NCBI GenBank assembly: GCA_963576785.1
Contig: OY756144.1
Coordinates: 1,240,001 to 1,304,000, forward strand
Origin: Chlorophyllum brunneum
Taxonomy: Eukaryota; Basidiomycota; Agaricomycetes; Agaricales; Agaricaceae
Direction of reading: 5' to 3'
DNA length: 64,000 bases
Part shown: positions 1-11,646 of the stretch, piece after piece
Position numbering within the stretch: the stretch's first letter is position 1
How the letters are laid out: every line of letters starts with the position of its first letter
The notes under the pieces: model-generated
The model's input: only the letters and a program-made list of their open reading frames with translations
Databases searched by the model: none
What the model was told of the DNA's origin: nothing
Program-made: the position numbers and the translations under genes

Positions 1-1358
1 GTTGAAACCCTTAATCCTATGCTTGTCGCTGATCTCGTGAATGAGTTGTTCCCGCTCGGCAATTTGGCCTTTGTGCGCCTTGTACGAAGTGTTAACACCT
101 TCTATGTAGGTGTGAATGCAAAAAATGTACCTCTGCTTCTCCGAGGAGTTTACCGTGCTGGATGACACAGTCTGTATGTTCCTGTCGCACATCTGCAATC
201 TTTTCCTCGAGATCCTCCTTTTTGTTAAGCTCAGTTTGCAACCTGCGTTTCTGTACACCAATGTGTTCGTCGAAGTTGCTGAGCCGAGTTTCGAGTTCCT
301 GGTCAGTTCCTAGAGTGGCATTGGTCCACACTGACTTGTACGACCATTAGTATACTTACCTGCCAGCTCCTGCAGGTTCAACTTGAGCTCCTTGTAGTCA
401 TCCTGTAACCGCTCCTTTTGTTTCACGAGATTCTCGATATGGATATACGTTTCCCGGAATTTGGTCGCGTGTTCGTAGAATTGCTGGTTGGATATGACTT
501 GCGCATCGTACTGCTTTTTGAGTTGTTCGTGCTCGGACTCTTTGTTAGCGATAGTCGATCGGGTCTCAGCAAGGTTCTTCTTGACATCGTCAGCTCTGTC
601 TTTTTCTTGCTTAAGGCCCGCAAGTCGAGCATTCTCGGCTTTGAGATCCGAGGTACGTTCTTTGCGAAGGTTCTTTATGGAGTCGAGAGCTTTCGCGTAC
701 CTATTCTAGGGGTGAGTAGGAAGAAATGAGTGGTCGAATAGGTAGGGGGACCTGGTTGCTTCGAAAATCTCGTCGAATTTTCTCTTGAGGTAGGATGGCT
801 CGGAAAAAGGCCAGTAGGAGTCCTCTTGGTGACAGAATATGACGTTGTCAAGTACAGCCTTGGAGACACCCAACAACTGTGGAATCTCAATATCCATCTC
901 GGCACATTTTGTCGAAATGGTTGTACGCTAAATGGGATTCACTCATTGTAGGGGACAAATTAACAAAAAGCTCTTACTTTACCGGTCTTCTCCGACTCAT
1001 TGGCGAGTGATAAGATACCCTCCAAAGTCTTCATCGACATTGTTGTCTTCTTTGCGGTCAAACTCAGATTTCTAACAGCCAACATTCTTGTAGCATTCGC
1101 AGCAAAGAATCTCAACTTGACTTGCGCTTTGACCTCCTTCTCATTGGCCATCTTGGGGTCATGAATGAATGCACCTCCACGGGTGCCTGGTGGTTGATCA
1201 CCAGTTGTTGCGTATTTGAGGCATTCGATGATGGTGGTTTTGCCACTACCGTTGTGGCCTACAATGACGGTGACGGGAGAGAAGAATTCGATGACTGCGA
1301 TTTGTTTGTCGTCGAAAGAGCGTATGCCACGGATTGCTAGTTTGTCTAGGTGTGCCAT
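1..1358 (-). CDS. RAD50: RAD50 DNA double-strand-break repair ATPase, N-terminal part (continues beyond the left edge)
   Basis: RAD50 is the SMC-like ATPase of the Mre11-Rad50-Nbs1 complex, which tethers and processes DNA ends in the nucleus. The start is the ATG at 1358 giving [15 protein letters not shown], the usual RAD50 N-terminus; an upstream in-frame Met would add an unrelated leader. Walker A (GHNGSGKT) lies at residues 34-41. The conserved stretches [20 protein letters not shown] and FDEIFEATR follow, then coiled coil. Exons read from the sequence: 1358-978, 927-752, 700-360, 310-154, and 101 to the edge. The third junction rebuilds [11 protein letters not shown]. The intron starting at 751 has a weak GTCCCC donor, and the exon 4/5 junction is the least certain. 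Hinge, signature motif, Walker B and stop lie outside the window. PRP6 is divergent, 680 bp away. The family is certain. Confidence 0.95.
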
Positions 1359-2039
1359 GGTGTTAGAGTAGGTGCTGGCACATTGAAGACACGGTTGACG
1401 CGAAGGGCGTGACTGAAATAGAGTCATGCGTGACTTGTAAATTACGTCTTACGTCAACCTCTTCATTGCCAACTGTGTCACAATCCAGCGCAGAGAACTG
1501 TGGGAGGTCCATGGCCGATATCAAAGGGATATACTAAACCAGATTTCGCTTGCGGAATAACCGTGTTTTGGAAGCAGTGAAACGCGGAGTATGCGTCCGC
1601 GAACGGTGGAAGGTATGTCAAACCCAAGGGGGAGAAGAAAAGCTATGGTTGTTGGTTAGTGTGTGGAGGTCGGGTTCTAGCGTTCTTCCGGATTGGGTTA
1701 GGTCGACAGTGCGAATGAGATTGTCGCCGTATGGCCCATGGGACAGAGGTTGGACCTGTGGATGCCGGATACTCAGGCGATGCGAACGGAATATGTAGCA
1801 GGTGATTGCAGGAACTGAAGGTGAAACGACTCTACGCCGCGCCGTAGATCCAAAGTCCTGCACCCGGCCTCCTCTCCCTCCGTCTTAACACACTCCACGG
1901 GCCACCCACCTGCTAGATTATCATGTAGATAAGTAATTGCAGGTATCGCGACCCACGTGACAAGTGACATAATGACTTGGGTGTGATTTTTGCTTCAGCG
2001 TTCTCTGCAACGACAAGCCTCGATTCATCTCCTACCACA
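1359..2039. promoter_or_regulatory. Divergent intergenic region between RAD50 and PRP6
   Basis: About 680 bp lie between the two divergently transcribed start codons. It must hold both promoters, but I see no convincing TATA box, named factor site, RNA gene or conserved coding segment. Short open frames here do not resemble any protein I know. Confidence 0.4.
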
Positions 2040-5000
2040 ATGGCAGCGAATAACAAACCCAACAAGCTGGCTTTCCTATCAATGCCAGCACCCGCATCCT
2101 ATGTTGCTGGTCTCGGTCGAGGGTACGACTATCCCTCCGCATCTCAATAAATTTCTAGCTCATGATTTCCACAGTGCTTCCGGTTTCACCACTCGTTCAG
2201 ATATCGGTCCTGCTCGAGAAGGCCCCTCAGAGGAAGTTATCGCGTAAGTTACATAACCCGATTCCCCACAGAACCCCAAATTCATCTCTATCAGTGAAGC
2301 CCGGGCTCGACGAGGGGAGGAAGATGTAGACCCTGAACAGTTCCAAGACCCAGATAACGAGTATGGTCTTTTTGCCGGAATGACATATGAACAAGATGAC
2401 GAGGAAGCCGACAAGATTTACGAACTGGTCGATCATGCCATGGATTCGCGGCGGAAAGCACGGAGGTGTGTGCTTGGTTAGTCTTGTCATTGCTATCCTT
2501 GATTAGACTGACAACGTGCTACAGAGAGGCACGAGAACAAGAAGAACTAGCAAAGCATCGAGCTGAGAGACCCAAAATTCAGCAACAGTTTGCGGATTTG
2601 AAACGTGGTTTGGCCGCTGTGTCTGATTCTGAGTGGGAGAGTATACCAGAGGTCGGGAACTTGACGAGAAAGAAACGAAGAAAGGAAGACCGATCATACG
2701 TGGTACCAGATAGTGTCATTGTAGGCGATAGAGCAAAGAGAGAGTATGAAAATGCTTTGGATCCGCGACAACAAGATGTACGTCCCCTCTGCCCGAAATC
2801 ACAAACGCTCACCAATGTCCCCCTTTACTAGATGGGCGGCTTGATCACACCCGCTGATTCTGGCACCCTCACCAACTTTGTCGAAATCGGTCAAGCCCGA
2901 GACAAGATTCTTTCCCTCAAGCTGGACCAGGCAAGTATCTTTATCCCACCCCAAGCGTCCATCTTCACATCCTGTTCGCTGTTTCCTCCAGATATCCGGT
3001 ACAACCTCCACCTCGGGCACTGCTACGTCTGTCGACCCAAAAGGCTACTTAACCTCCCTCGACAGCGTCGTAATAAAATCCGACGCTGAAATAGGCGACA
3101 TCAAACGCGCTCGCATGCTCTTCGATTCTCTCGTTAAATCTAACCCGAAGCATGCTCCAGGCTGGATTGCAGCTGCTTGTTTAGAAGAACACGCCGGTCG
3201 CATGGTTGCAGCTCGCAAGATAATAAAAGCCGGCTGTGAAAACTGTCCGAAGAGCGAAGATGTTTGGTTAGAAGCTGCGCGCCTGCACGTGAGTTGAATG
3301 TTTATCTCCTCTGATGATTCTTAATAAAACCGCACCCTTCAGAATAACAATGATGCGAAGATTATTCTTGCTAATGCAGTACAACATGTTGGACAGAGTG
3401 TTAAAGTATGGATGGCAGCTGCGGATCTTGAGCACGACCAGAAGTCCAAGAAACGGGTCCTGCGAAAAGGTGCGTGAGCCGTTTTCCAAGCTAATCTCGG
3501 ACTCAATCTTGTGCTTGTCTAGCACTGGAACATATACCAAACTCGGTCAGGTTATGGAAGGAAACCGTTAATCTCGAAGAATCAGCCACCGACGCTCGTA
3601 TTCTTCTCGCACGTGCAGTAGAAGTCATTCCCATGTCGGTAGAACTCTGGCTCGCACTCGCCCGGCTCGAAACACCCGAGCGTGCAAAAGCAGTCATCAA
3701 TAAAGCCCGAAAGGCAGTTCCGACAAGCCATGAAATTTGGATAGCCGCCGGTCGTTTGTTCGAACAAGAAGCTTTGAATCCAGACAAATCAGAAGATCAA
3801 AAGACCAAAGAACTCGAATTCGTCGACCGTACAATCGAACTTGCTGTCCGCGAACTACGCAAACACGGTGTCCTTCTCACACGTGAACAATGGCTCAAAG
3901 AAGCAGAACAATGCGAAAGCCAAGGTAGTACAAGGACGTGTGAAGCGATTGTGAAGGCGACAGTGGCGATGGAAGTTGAAGAAGAGGATCGGTTGGACGC
4001 TTGGGTTAGTGATGCCGAGAGTGCTGAGGGGAGAGGCATGGTGGGAACTGCGAGGGCAATTTTGGCATATGCGTTGAAGGTCTACCCGGACCGCAGAAGT
4101 CTGTGGAGGAGGGCTGCTGAGCTGGAAAAAGCTCATGGGACGAGGTGCGTGGTCTCCCCCCTGTTTCGTTACTTGCTAAGTATGGGATATTGATTTCTCG
4201 AGTTGCTTTCGTACAGGGATAGCCTGGATGCATTACTCAATCAGGCAGTGAAGCACTGTCCCCAGGCGGAGGTACTCTGGCTTATGGCTGCGAAAGAAAA
4301 ATGGTTGGCTGGGGATGTACCTGCAGCTCGTGAAGTCTTGGAACGCGCGTTCCATGTTAATCCTGAGAGTGAGGAGATTTGGTTGGCTGCTGTCAAGCTC
4401 GAATCAGAGAATGGCAACATGGACGTCGCGAGACAGCTACTACAACGTGCCAGGGGTGTCGCGGACACTGATAGAGTGAGTTTGATACTCCCCCAGCCTT
4501 CGCGGACACGCCTAATGTCGCTTGGTGCAGATCTGGATGAAATCCGCAGTTTTTGAGCGCCAAATCGGCCAGCTGCCAGATGCTCTTAAGACACTTCAAA
4601 CCGCTCTCACGAAATTCCCTAAATTTCCCAAACTATACATGATACAAGGCCAAATCCACTTAAAGCTCAAAAACAACTCAGCTGCGCGCGCATCATTTGC
4701 CACCGGACTCAAAGCATGCCCAAAAGACATCACCCTCTGGATCTTGGCTTCGCGTCTCGAGGAGGCCGACGGAAAGAGTATCAAGGCCCGTGCACTCCTT
4801 GAAAAAGCTCGTCTTATGAACCCGGCAAATGATGGGCTATGGGCCGAGTCTGTTGGAGTTGAAGAGCGATCAGGTGGTGCAGTGCAAGCGAAAGCCATGC
4901 TCGCCCGGGGGCTTCAAGAATGCCCGAGCTCGGGACTTCTCTGGTCCCTCTCCATATGGTCTGAGCCCCGCCCCATGCGTAAAACTCGATCGGTCGACGC

Positions 5001-5319
5001 ACTGAAAAAGAGTGCCGACAACCCGATCATTATATGCACTGTCGCTAGATTATTCTGGGCTGAGAGAAAGATTGAAAAGGCGAGGCAGTGGTTTAGTAGG
5101 GCGGCAGCTACTGCGCCTGATCTCGGAGATACGTGGGGTTGGTGGTTGAAGTTTGAGAGAATGCATGGGATGGAGGAGCAGAGGGAGGAGGTGAGGGTCA
5201 AGTGCGTGGCTGCGGAGCCTCATCACTCGCCAGTGTGGCAGAGTGTGGCTAAGGATGATGTGAATAGGGGGAAGAATGTGAAAGAAATACTAGAATTGGT
5301 TGCGGATTCGCTGCAGTAG
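2040..5319 (+). CDS. PRP6: Pre-mRNA-splicing factor PRP6 (PRPF6), U4/U6.U5 tri-snRNP protein
   Basis: PRP6 bridges U5 and U4/U6 snRNPs in the tri-snRNP through a long array of HAT (half-a-TPR) repeats. Ten exons give 922 residues, close to the usual 900-940: 2040-2122, 2175-2243, 2295-2465, 2525-2777, 2832-2930, 2992-3288, 3343-3469, 3523-4144, 4217-4475, 4531-5319. The N-terminal PRP1 domain is clear ([14 protein letters not shown], then [12 protein letters not shown]). HAT repeats with the W-x-x-A/A-x-x-x-E pattern run from about residue 250 to the end. The C-terminal part carries [13 protein letters not shown], typical of the family. The intron after 2930 begins GCAAGT rather than GT, and the reading frame works only with this GC-AG intron. 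The frame is otherwise intact, so the gene looks functional. Identification is firm. Confidence 0.96.
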
Positions 5320-5485
5320 TTTTATGTGCTAAACTTGCTGTTTTATTGTATGACTATAAATTGTTGATTCCATGGGTCTATCCATCCACGGTGTAGGAGG
5401 GATGTGACACAGCCACAGATTACCTGCACGTGAACAGTCCACGTCGATTGACGCGTGGGTTGCTTGTGCACTTTGTCCTTCTACC

Positions 5486-6562
5486 ATGGCTTCTATAACT
5501 CGTAACTTACCTCCCTTTATCAAAAATCTGGGCATCTCCATTGTTGGCAAAGTGTGTTGCCGGACTGCTCTCGTTGATTTGATGCTGATAGAGGCTGGAT
5601 AGAAATGCTACGTATCCCTTGTCGAAAACCTTGATGTAGGCGACATCGACTGCCTCAAGTACGCAATTTCCAAAGGTTTAGGAATTGGAATTGTTGTTGG
5701 TGGTTCAGTGATGAAAGTTCCACAAATGCTCTTAAGTACGTCCCCGCTCCCAACTTGGCTCAGAACACACCTGGACTCATGGTATGCTGTAGTTCTAAAT
5801 GCAGGCTCAGCCGAAGGGCTCTCATTAACAGCCTACATCCTCGAAACACTCTCCTATGCCATCACACTAGCTTACTCTGTCAAAAATAACTTCCCGTTCT
5901 CGACTTATGGGGAGAACTTGTTTTTGACGATTCAAGATGTCCTCATTACACTCCTGATCATTGGCTTCGCGCCCTCACCAAAGTCATCATCTTCATCCGA
6001 CAAACCACGCGATTTAATTCTCGCGCTATTCGCCACAGCGGGGACGGTTTACACTCTCAACGCTCTGCCCCTCTCCACACTTTCCCTAGTACAAATGGCC
6101 ACGCTCCCACTTTCATTATTCTCCAAGGTCCCACAAATTATGCAAAATGCACAAGCGAGGAGTACAGGTCAGCTTAGCGCTGTTGCGGTCCTAGCACAGA
6201 TTCTGGGCTGTGTAGCGAGGCTGTTCACGACTGCGACGGAAGTCGAGGATCCACTCATACTTTCTGGATTTGCCTTGGCGCTTACGTTGAATACGGTTCT
6301 GGGAATGCAGATGTGGATGTACTGGGGCGCTAAACCTGCACCCGTCAAGGAAAAGAAGAAAGTCAAGGTGGAAGACGAGGGCGAGGAAATTGTGTCGCCG
6401 CAGTTGAAGGCTGAGAAAGCGAGGGACGAGGCAAAAACGAGTGCCTACGAACAGCTTGGGCATGGTGCAGGTTCGCCGCAGCATCGATTTGCGACACCTC
6501 CGCCAAGGAGCTTTTCGCCTGCGGCTGGGCAGAGGAAGTGGGCGAGGAAGACAGTCGATTAG
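5486..6562 (+). CDS. MPDU1: MPDU1/Lec35-like mannose-P-dolichol utilisation protein (PQ-loop family)
   Basis: The family is a multi-pass ER membrane protein needed to use dolichol-phosphate mannose and glucose in N-glycan and GPI assembly. Three exons (5486-5551, 5603-5735, 5805-6562) give 318 residues. The segment CLKYAISKGLGIGIVVGGS, then KVPQMLL and SSAEGLSLTAYILET is the first PQ-loop repeat. LAYSVKNNFPFSTYGE is a near-diagnostic MPDU1 motif. A second repeat with FSKVPQIMQNAQARSTGQLS follows. Several hydrophobic segments are visible, and a charged Lys/Glu-rich tail of about 75 residues ends the protein, longer than in animals. The next gene starts 88 bp downstream on the same strand. The small first exon was chosen because the ATG sits in good context and the spliced frame stays open. 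Confidence 0.9.
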
Positions 6563-6650
6563 TGTCTGTAATTTAGTGATCTATTATTTATTAGAGTGAG
6601 GGTCACGTGCACACCTTGGTTTTCTCGACTGGCCACCACTCATTCTGTCC

Positions 6651-7535
6651 ATGTCAATGCTCGCACTAACGCGTTCACTCCGTCAGCGGGTAACACCACA
6701 GACTTTCCAGTGTCGGCGCTGGTTCGCGGAAGTCGTCAATGCTGCGCCCTCAACCACAGACGGTCAACTTCCCTTGCCGGCAGCGGTGAACAAAACCGTA
6801 GACTGGCGAAAGGGGAAAGTGCCTGTAAAGGAGGACCATGGCTTGTACGCGTTCTTTAGAAGGAAGGAGGTCAAGGCTGGGGAGGACCCGCTTGAGGGAG
6901 AAGCGAGATATGAGGTAGCTGAAACACCGGAGAGTATGCAAACCATTTCCGGTGAGTATCTCGACCGTGTTATGTGTTGCAGCAGCTTAGAGCTGACTCA
7001 TCGATACAGGACGTGGCTGGAAATCTGAGGAGCTGCGGTTGAAAAGCTTCAAAGACCTGCATACACTATGGTACGTTCTTCTCCGGGAACGTAACCTGCT
7101 CGCTACGCAGAAAGAGGAAACGAGGAGGATGGGTGTACAGAACAGGCAGTTCCAAACGAACTTGACCAAGTTGTACTACGTACGTTTCCCCATCCCCATC
7201 TCCTGCTTTTCACCTTTTCACACTTGATTCGTCAACGCTTACAGGTCCGAAAATCCATGGCACGCATCAAGCAAGTTGTCAACGAACGCCGGCACGCATA
7301 CGAAAGAGCCGTCGCTCTCGCCGACAGACAGCAAAACGCGTATTACAACACTAAGGTTGTGGAGCATTTGAAAGAACAGGGTAGAATCCTGGACCGAAAG
7401 CAGAGACGAGAACTGAAACTCAAAAAGGAGACGGAGAGGAAGGCTGACGATGAAGCTGCGTTGGCTAAAGCAACGCCACAGGAACTTGCTGGTCGGACGG
7501 CTGCTACCTCGCTGTTCGGCAGTTCTGGGCATTAG
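6651..7535 (+). CDS. MRPL47: Mitochondrial large-subunit ribosomal protein uL29m (MRPL47 / yeast MRPL4)
   Basis: Structural protein of the mitochondrial 54S large ribosomal subunit. Three exons (6651-6951, 7010-7179, 7245-7535) give 253 residues. The N-terminus ([14 protein letters not shown]...) is rich in Arg and Ser without acids, as expected for a matrix-targeting peptide. The conserved MRP-L47 core starts with [20 protein letters not shown] and continues [17 protein letters not shown], followed by the basic [15 protein letters not shown] segment, which is the L29-like helix pair. The C-terminal third is charged and probably helical. It is convergent with the SDHAF1 homologue 43 bp downstream, so their 3' UTRs must be short or overlap. 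Confidence 0.92.
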
Positions 7536-7578
7536 AATAGATAGTTCCAATTCCGTTCCATTGTGATATCATACATTG

Positions 7579-7918
7579 TCACGACGAACCTCTCCGCCAC
7601 TGTGCATGCCAATCAACCATATCCTTCGACACGAAACAGTCCTTCACACCCGAGTCTTCGTACATGTCGAGCTGCCGTGCTCCTTTTCGTAGTAGATGTT
7701 CTACGGCACTGACGTCGCGAGGCGAGATAGAAGTCGCGTTTTGGCGGAAGGTGTATCGGACGTAGAGCAGGAATTTGTGTTGGGTTGATTGGGGTTTTGT
7801 CTTCACCATGCGGAGTGCTCTGTGGAACATGGGCTGAGGAACGCTATGCTGGATGTTGCAGTGCAACCTACCGTCTATAGAGAGCGAGGACATCTTTCTG
7901 GAGACCTGACCTCGTCAT
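7579..7918 (-). CDS. SDHAF1: SDHAF1/Sdh6-like LYR-motif succinate dehydrogenase assembly factor
   Basis: LYR proteins of this family help insert Fe-S clusters into the iron-sulfur subunit of complex II in the mitochondrial matrix. The unspliced frame hides the start. The correct model uses the ATG at 7918 and two exons (7918-7872 and 7819-7579), giving MTRSGLQKDVLALYRR joined to ALRMVKTKPQSTQ, 95 residues. The LYR tripeptide is at residues 13-15. The second family signature, FRQ...SAVEHLLRKGARQL, follows, matching the human VEF-like and IEYLYRRG region in position and spacing. Starting instead at the in-frame Met at 7893 would lose the LYR motif. It is divergent from the complex I factor gene at 8026, only 107 bp away. 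Confidence 0.9.
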
Positions 7919-8025
7919 GACAGAAACCAGCGACACTGCACTCTGATTGGCCGATCTTTGTTGTCTTTACACGCCCCCGCCAAACAACAAGCCCGCAAAT
8001 TCTTTGGCAACGTCCTGCACCCGGC
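7919..8025. promoter_or_regulatory. Short bidirectional promoter between SDHAF1 and NDUFAF6 homologues, with an inverted CCAAT box
   Basis: Only 107 bp separate two divergent start codons, so promoters and 5' leaders must overlap. The sequence contains ATTGG at 7946-7950, i.e. CCAAT on the minus strand, the core recognised by the HAP/NF-Y complex that activates respiratory genes in fungi. The site is seen; its use is inferred. Confidence 0.5.
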
Positions 8026-9201
8026 ATGCGGCCCAGCCTCCTGCGCGCGTCGTTCCGTTCCTCAGCACCAAATCGTTTTTATGCGACACACCAGCCATCC
8101 CAGGATAATGCAGCAGGCCTCTCAGATCCCGTCGGGTATTGCAGGCATCTCGTCCAGAAACACGACTACGAGTCCTACTTGATTTCTCAATTCTGGCCAA
8201 AAGACCTGCAAGGGTCGTACTTTGCTATCAAGGCATTTTCTGTATGCCCTCATTTCTCAATTCCGCTTGTAGCTGACGTATTGTATTTTAGGTTGAACTG
8301 GCTACAGTCCAAGACCATGTGTCCAATACCACCATAGGAAAAATGCGTATGCAATTTTGGAGAGATGCTATCAAGGATATATTCAACGTGCGTGTTTTGT
8401 CATCATGCTGCGCGGACATATTCAGATACTATCCCTAGGGCAGACCACCACGACATCCCATTGCACTCGCCATATACCACACTACACAACGCGCTAACCT
8501 ACAAGCATACCACTTTAAACGAATCATTGATGCTCGTGTATGTCTCTCCTCTCCAAACATCCCACGTTCTTCCCTCATTTATACCTACACAGGACGCAGA
8601 ACTTGAAACAACGTCCTACCCAACAACATCCTCCCTGACCCAACATGCCGAATCAACAAATAGCACCTTACTCTATCTCCTTCTCTCACTCCTTCCCTCA
8701 CCCCTATCCACCTCTCAGGCTCTCTCGCATAGTGCTTCTCACCTAGGCACTGCACAAACCATAACCACTCTCATTCGTGCTCTGCCCTACCATACTTCCA
8801 AGGGCAGGAATATTATCCCTGCTGAGATCTCGTCACACCATGGTTTGAGACAGGAGGAATTCATGCGAAAAGGCCCCGGGGCACAAGGAGTGGAAGACGC
8901 AGTATTCGAATTTGCTACGCTCGCGAACGATCATATGATCACCGCCCGTTCGATGCTGAAGGAGGAGGGATTTCAAGGAAAAGTCCCATCAGCTGTTATG
9001 CCTGTGTTTTTAGCTGGGGTATTTTCTCACTTTGTAATTGAACCGCCTAGACGCTGATGTTTTGTTATCAAGGTTCCCGTAGCAAGCTTGCTACAACGCT
9101 TAGAGAAGAACGACTTTATTGCGTTCGATCCAAAGCTTCAGCTACGGGATTGGAAACTTCCTTGGCATATATATCGTGCTTACTATCAACGCCAGTTTTA
9201 G
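8026..9201 (+). CDS. NDUFAF6: NDUFAF6-like complex I assembly factor (squalene/phytoene synthase fold)
   Basis: Homologues are mitochondrial proteins with a phytoene-synthase fold that act early in NADH:ubiquinone oxidoreductase assembly; no prenyl-transfer role is expected. Five exons (8026-8241, 8292-8387, 8439-8537, 8593-9018, 9073-9201) give 321 residues. The N-terminus is basic and Ser-rich, as for a targeting peptide. Family signatures in order: HDYESYLISQFWPKDLQ, AIKAFSVELATVQDHVSN, MRMQFWRDAIKDIFN, HPIALAIYHT, RIIDARDAEL, then AESTNSTLLYLLLSLL, with the ending LQLRDWKLPWHIYRAYY, which closes this family. The aspartate-rich prenyl-diphosphate motifs of true synthases are absent, supporting the assembly-factor call over a carotenoid enzyme. 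Confidence 0.9.
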
Positions 9202-9349
9202 GGCACTTCTAATAAATTACCATAAATTAGGGATAAAGGTCAGAACCTCGGGTTACAACCCACTGCATACTGTAGAGCTACAACGATAGAAATACAATAT
9301 CTATTTCACGAACGCCCCCAAGCACGACTAAGAAAGTCGGGCACAATAT
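9202..9349. other. Short convergent intergenic spacer
   Basis: 148 bp between the stop codons of the NDUFAF6 homologue (+) and the GH71 gene (-). It contains AATAAA-like sequence after 9208 that could serve 3' end formation. No other structure seen. Confidence 0.3.
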
Positions 9350-11601
9350 CTATTCTGCTGTAGCACTAGCCACGAATGCATTGAAGTTGTACGCAGTCGG
9401 TGAACCCTGGAAAGTAAACTCCTCAGGTTTAGGCGCCAGTTCAACGACGGTCTTTCCATCCCGCTGGATAACACCCTTCATTGTACCACCAGGGGTGATC
9501 GGCACAGACAGCTTGGACACACCAGCTGGAACTTGGAATTGTTGTGCATTGTTAGAGGAGGTCGAGAGGATGACGGTCGACGGTGCAGTTGTCATTACTA
9601 TGGCCCAAATAGCGTCTTGTGACTAAAGACATGCATTGATATATTGTACAGAGGGAAAGACGAGGTGTTGGCATACCAGTTCAAAGTTGTCAGGCTGGCC
9701 AACTGGGTCATTTACTACCTTTGCTTCAGATGGATGAGCTCTTGACCATATGAATATTTTTTCCTTTTCAATGGTAGGGAATGCACCCGTTTTATATGCG
9801 GTGGCATAGTATTGGGTGAGTTCAAGCCAACCTGGATGACATCTCCGTTAGTGCGGTTCCATGTTCTGGAGGCAAGTATATACACGCACCAGTGTGTTCG
9901 AACCCGTTCACCCAGGCTTCGCTGTTAGGCTGCGAGCCCTTAATAGGACCAACATAATGCGATTCACCATAATCGTTCCAACTAAGAACTTGGATAATAT
10001 CAAATTGATCCCGACTGCCAATGATTGACTCCCAGCGCTTCGCGTAAAGGTGGTCATCCGAGAGGAAGATCCACTACACCCATGACCCAATCAGCGCAAG
10101 TCAACAAACCATCGAAAACATCGATCTTACGTTCTTGTTAAAAGAATCCTTGCCATAGTGCGTGAAAAACCAAGGCGATACGGCACCCATGTATATTGGC
10201 TTCTGTGCCTCATCGTCTCTACCCCGAACAGCCCCACGAAGTGTTTCGAGTCCTTTGAGGTGCTCGTCATCTGTTTCAGTGGACCCGATGAACTTGCTCA
10301 GTTCAGGCTCAATAACGGGGATAGCGGAGGTTAGGGAAGTCAACGTTGTTGGGTCGAAGGCGACATTGGCAATGCGGACTGTTGTATCTTTGGCCGGGTT
10401 CTTGTTGGTGGGATCGACGGGGAGAGAAGCAACGAGATCTTGCGCAAAGGAAGTCGTAACTTGTATTGGCCAGCCAGAATTCCACTACCGCATAGGTCGG
10501 TCAACACCGCAGAATGAGTGGCAAAGTAATTCATCTCACATTGAAATCGCCGTCCATCACTCCGGAAAAATCACTAAACCGCGCAGGATCAACGAAAAAC
10601 GCGGGCACAAAGCAAACTTTGCCTCGCATATCACTTTGTTGAATAAACTGCGATTTCCAACCCTCTGCTGCGTTTGCCTGACCGAACGTGCAGGTTTCAC
10701 CAGCAAAGGTAGAGACGAAGGCGCGAGAATCATATTGAAGTTGATTGGGGTGGTTGAAGTAGGGTTTGACGAATTCGCGTAGGTGGCGTGCGTCATCCGG
10801 AGAACCACACGGAAACGAGCTGTGCAAGTAGCAGATCAGAATGAGGAGCACACAGAAGACGATCAAAACTCACGTCATGTCGAGTGAAATGAATAGCTTG
10901 AAGTCGAGACGGGAACGCTTGGCGGCTTCATAGCTGCGAACAATGACGAATCAGGAAGTGGTGCCTGAAAGGGATAGAAATCCAACTTACGCGTCTGCGA
11001 CACGAGCGGGCTCCCACTCGTCGCTGCCACAGTTGAGCGCAAATCCGTCAATACCAGACGCGTGTGCCAAAGCGATATCATCCGTCCAGTCATCAATCGT
11101 ATATGGGTAGGTATTGCCAACCATGTGGTGAGCAACTACGTATTTTCGGGATCCATCATCGTCGTGTGGGATTGGAATCGATGATGCTGAAGCTTGAGGT
11201 TTGTTGGTATTAGAAGAGGTTGTGGGCGAAGCGCCTCCTGTGGGGGGGGATACGGCAATTGTGGAGGTTTGAGGGGAAGTAGTAGCAGTCATTGAAGCAG
11301 AGGAAGTGGGTGTGAGAGACTGCGACGATGTGACTGATTGCTGAGGTGCGGTTGATGAATAGTCTGGAGCCGGTATCGAGGTGATAGCGTGTCCGGGATC
11401 ACCAATATCGCTCACTAGTCCCGTAGACATATCATTGACGGTTTCCAAGAGCTGACCCCTCAAGAAACGATGCCTGTAGCCCATGTCGCGGGGAATGTGA
11501 CTGATGAGATCATGAACCTGAACATGTTTAATGGGGACAACGAGGGCGTGCGCAACGCTGAGGACTGTAATATAATAAACAAGTAAGGTGACAAACTGCA
11601 T
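9350..11601 (-). CDS. Secreted glycoside hydrolase family 71 alpha-1,3-glucanase (mutanase)
   Basis: GH71 enzymes hydrolyse alpha-1,3-glucan, a polymer of fungal cell walls. Seven exons (11601-10991, 10933-10874, 10819-10540, 10484-10131, 10073-9890, 9831-9677, 9622-9350) give 638 residues. A signal peptide (MQFVTLLVYYITVLSVAHA) starts the protein; an in-frame Met at 11646 is a possible alternative start. A Ser/Thr/Pro-rich linker (about residues 80-145) comes before the catalytic domain, an unusual N-terminal position. The domain begins KYVVAHHMVGNTYPY, then DGFALNCGSDEWE, LFISLDMTSFPCGSPDDA, and WNDYGESHYVGPIKGS, all typical of GH71. The C-terminal beta-domain ends AYNFNAFVASATAE. Likely roles are wall remodelling in the fungus itself or attack on other fungi. 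No start-site regulatory motif stands out. Confidence 0.93.
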
Positions 11602-11646
11602 AGCGAGGGTGATTTGCAAAAGAATGGCTGGCGCAACCAGGCGCAC

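Noticed and set aside
162..905. Plus-strand and alternative minus-strand frames across the RAD50 exons
   Set aside because: They overlap exons that spell conserved RAD50 sequence and have no family resemblance.
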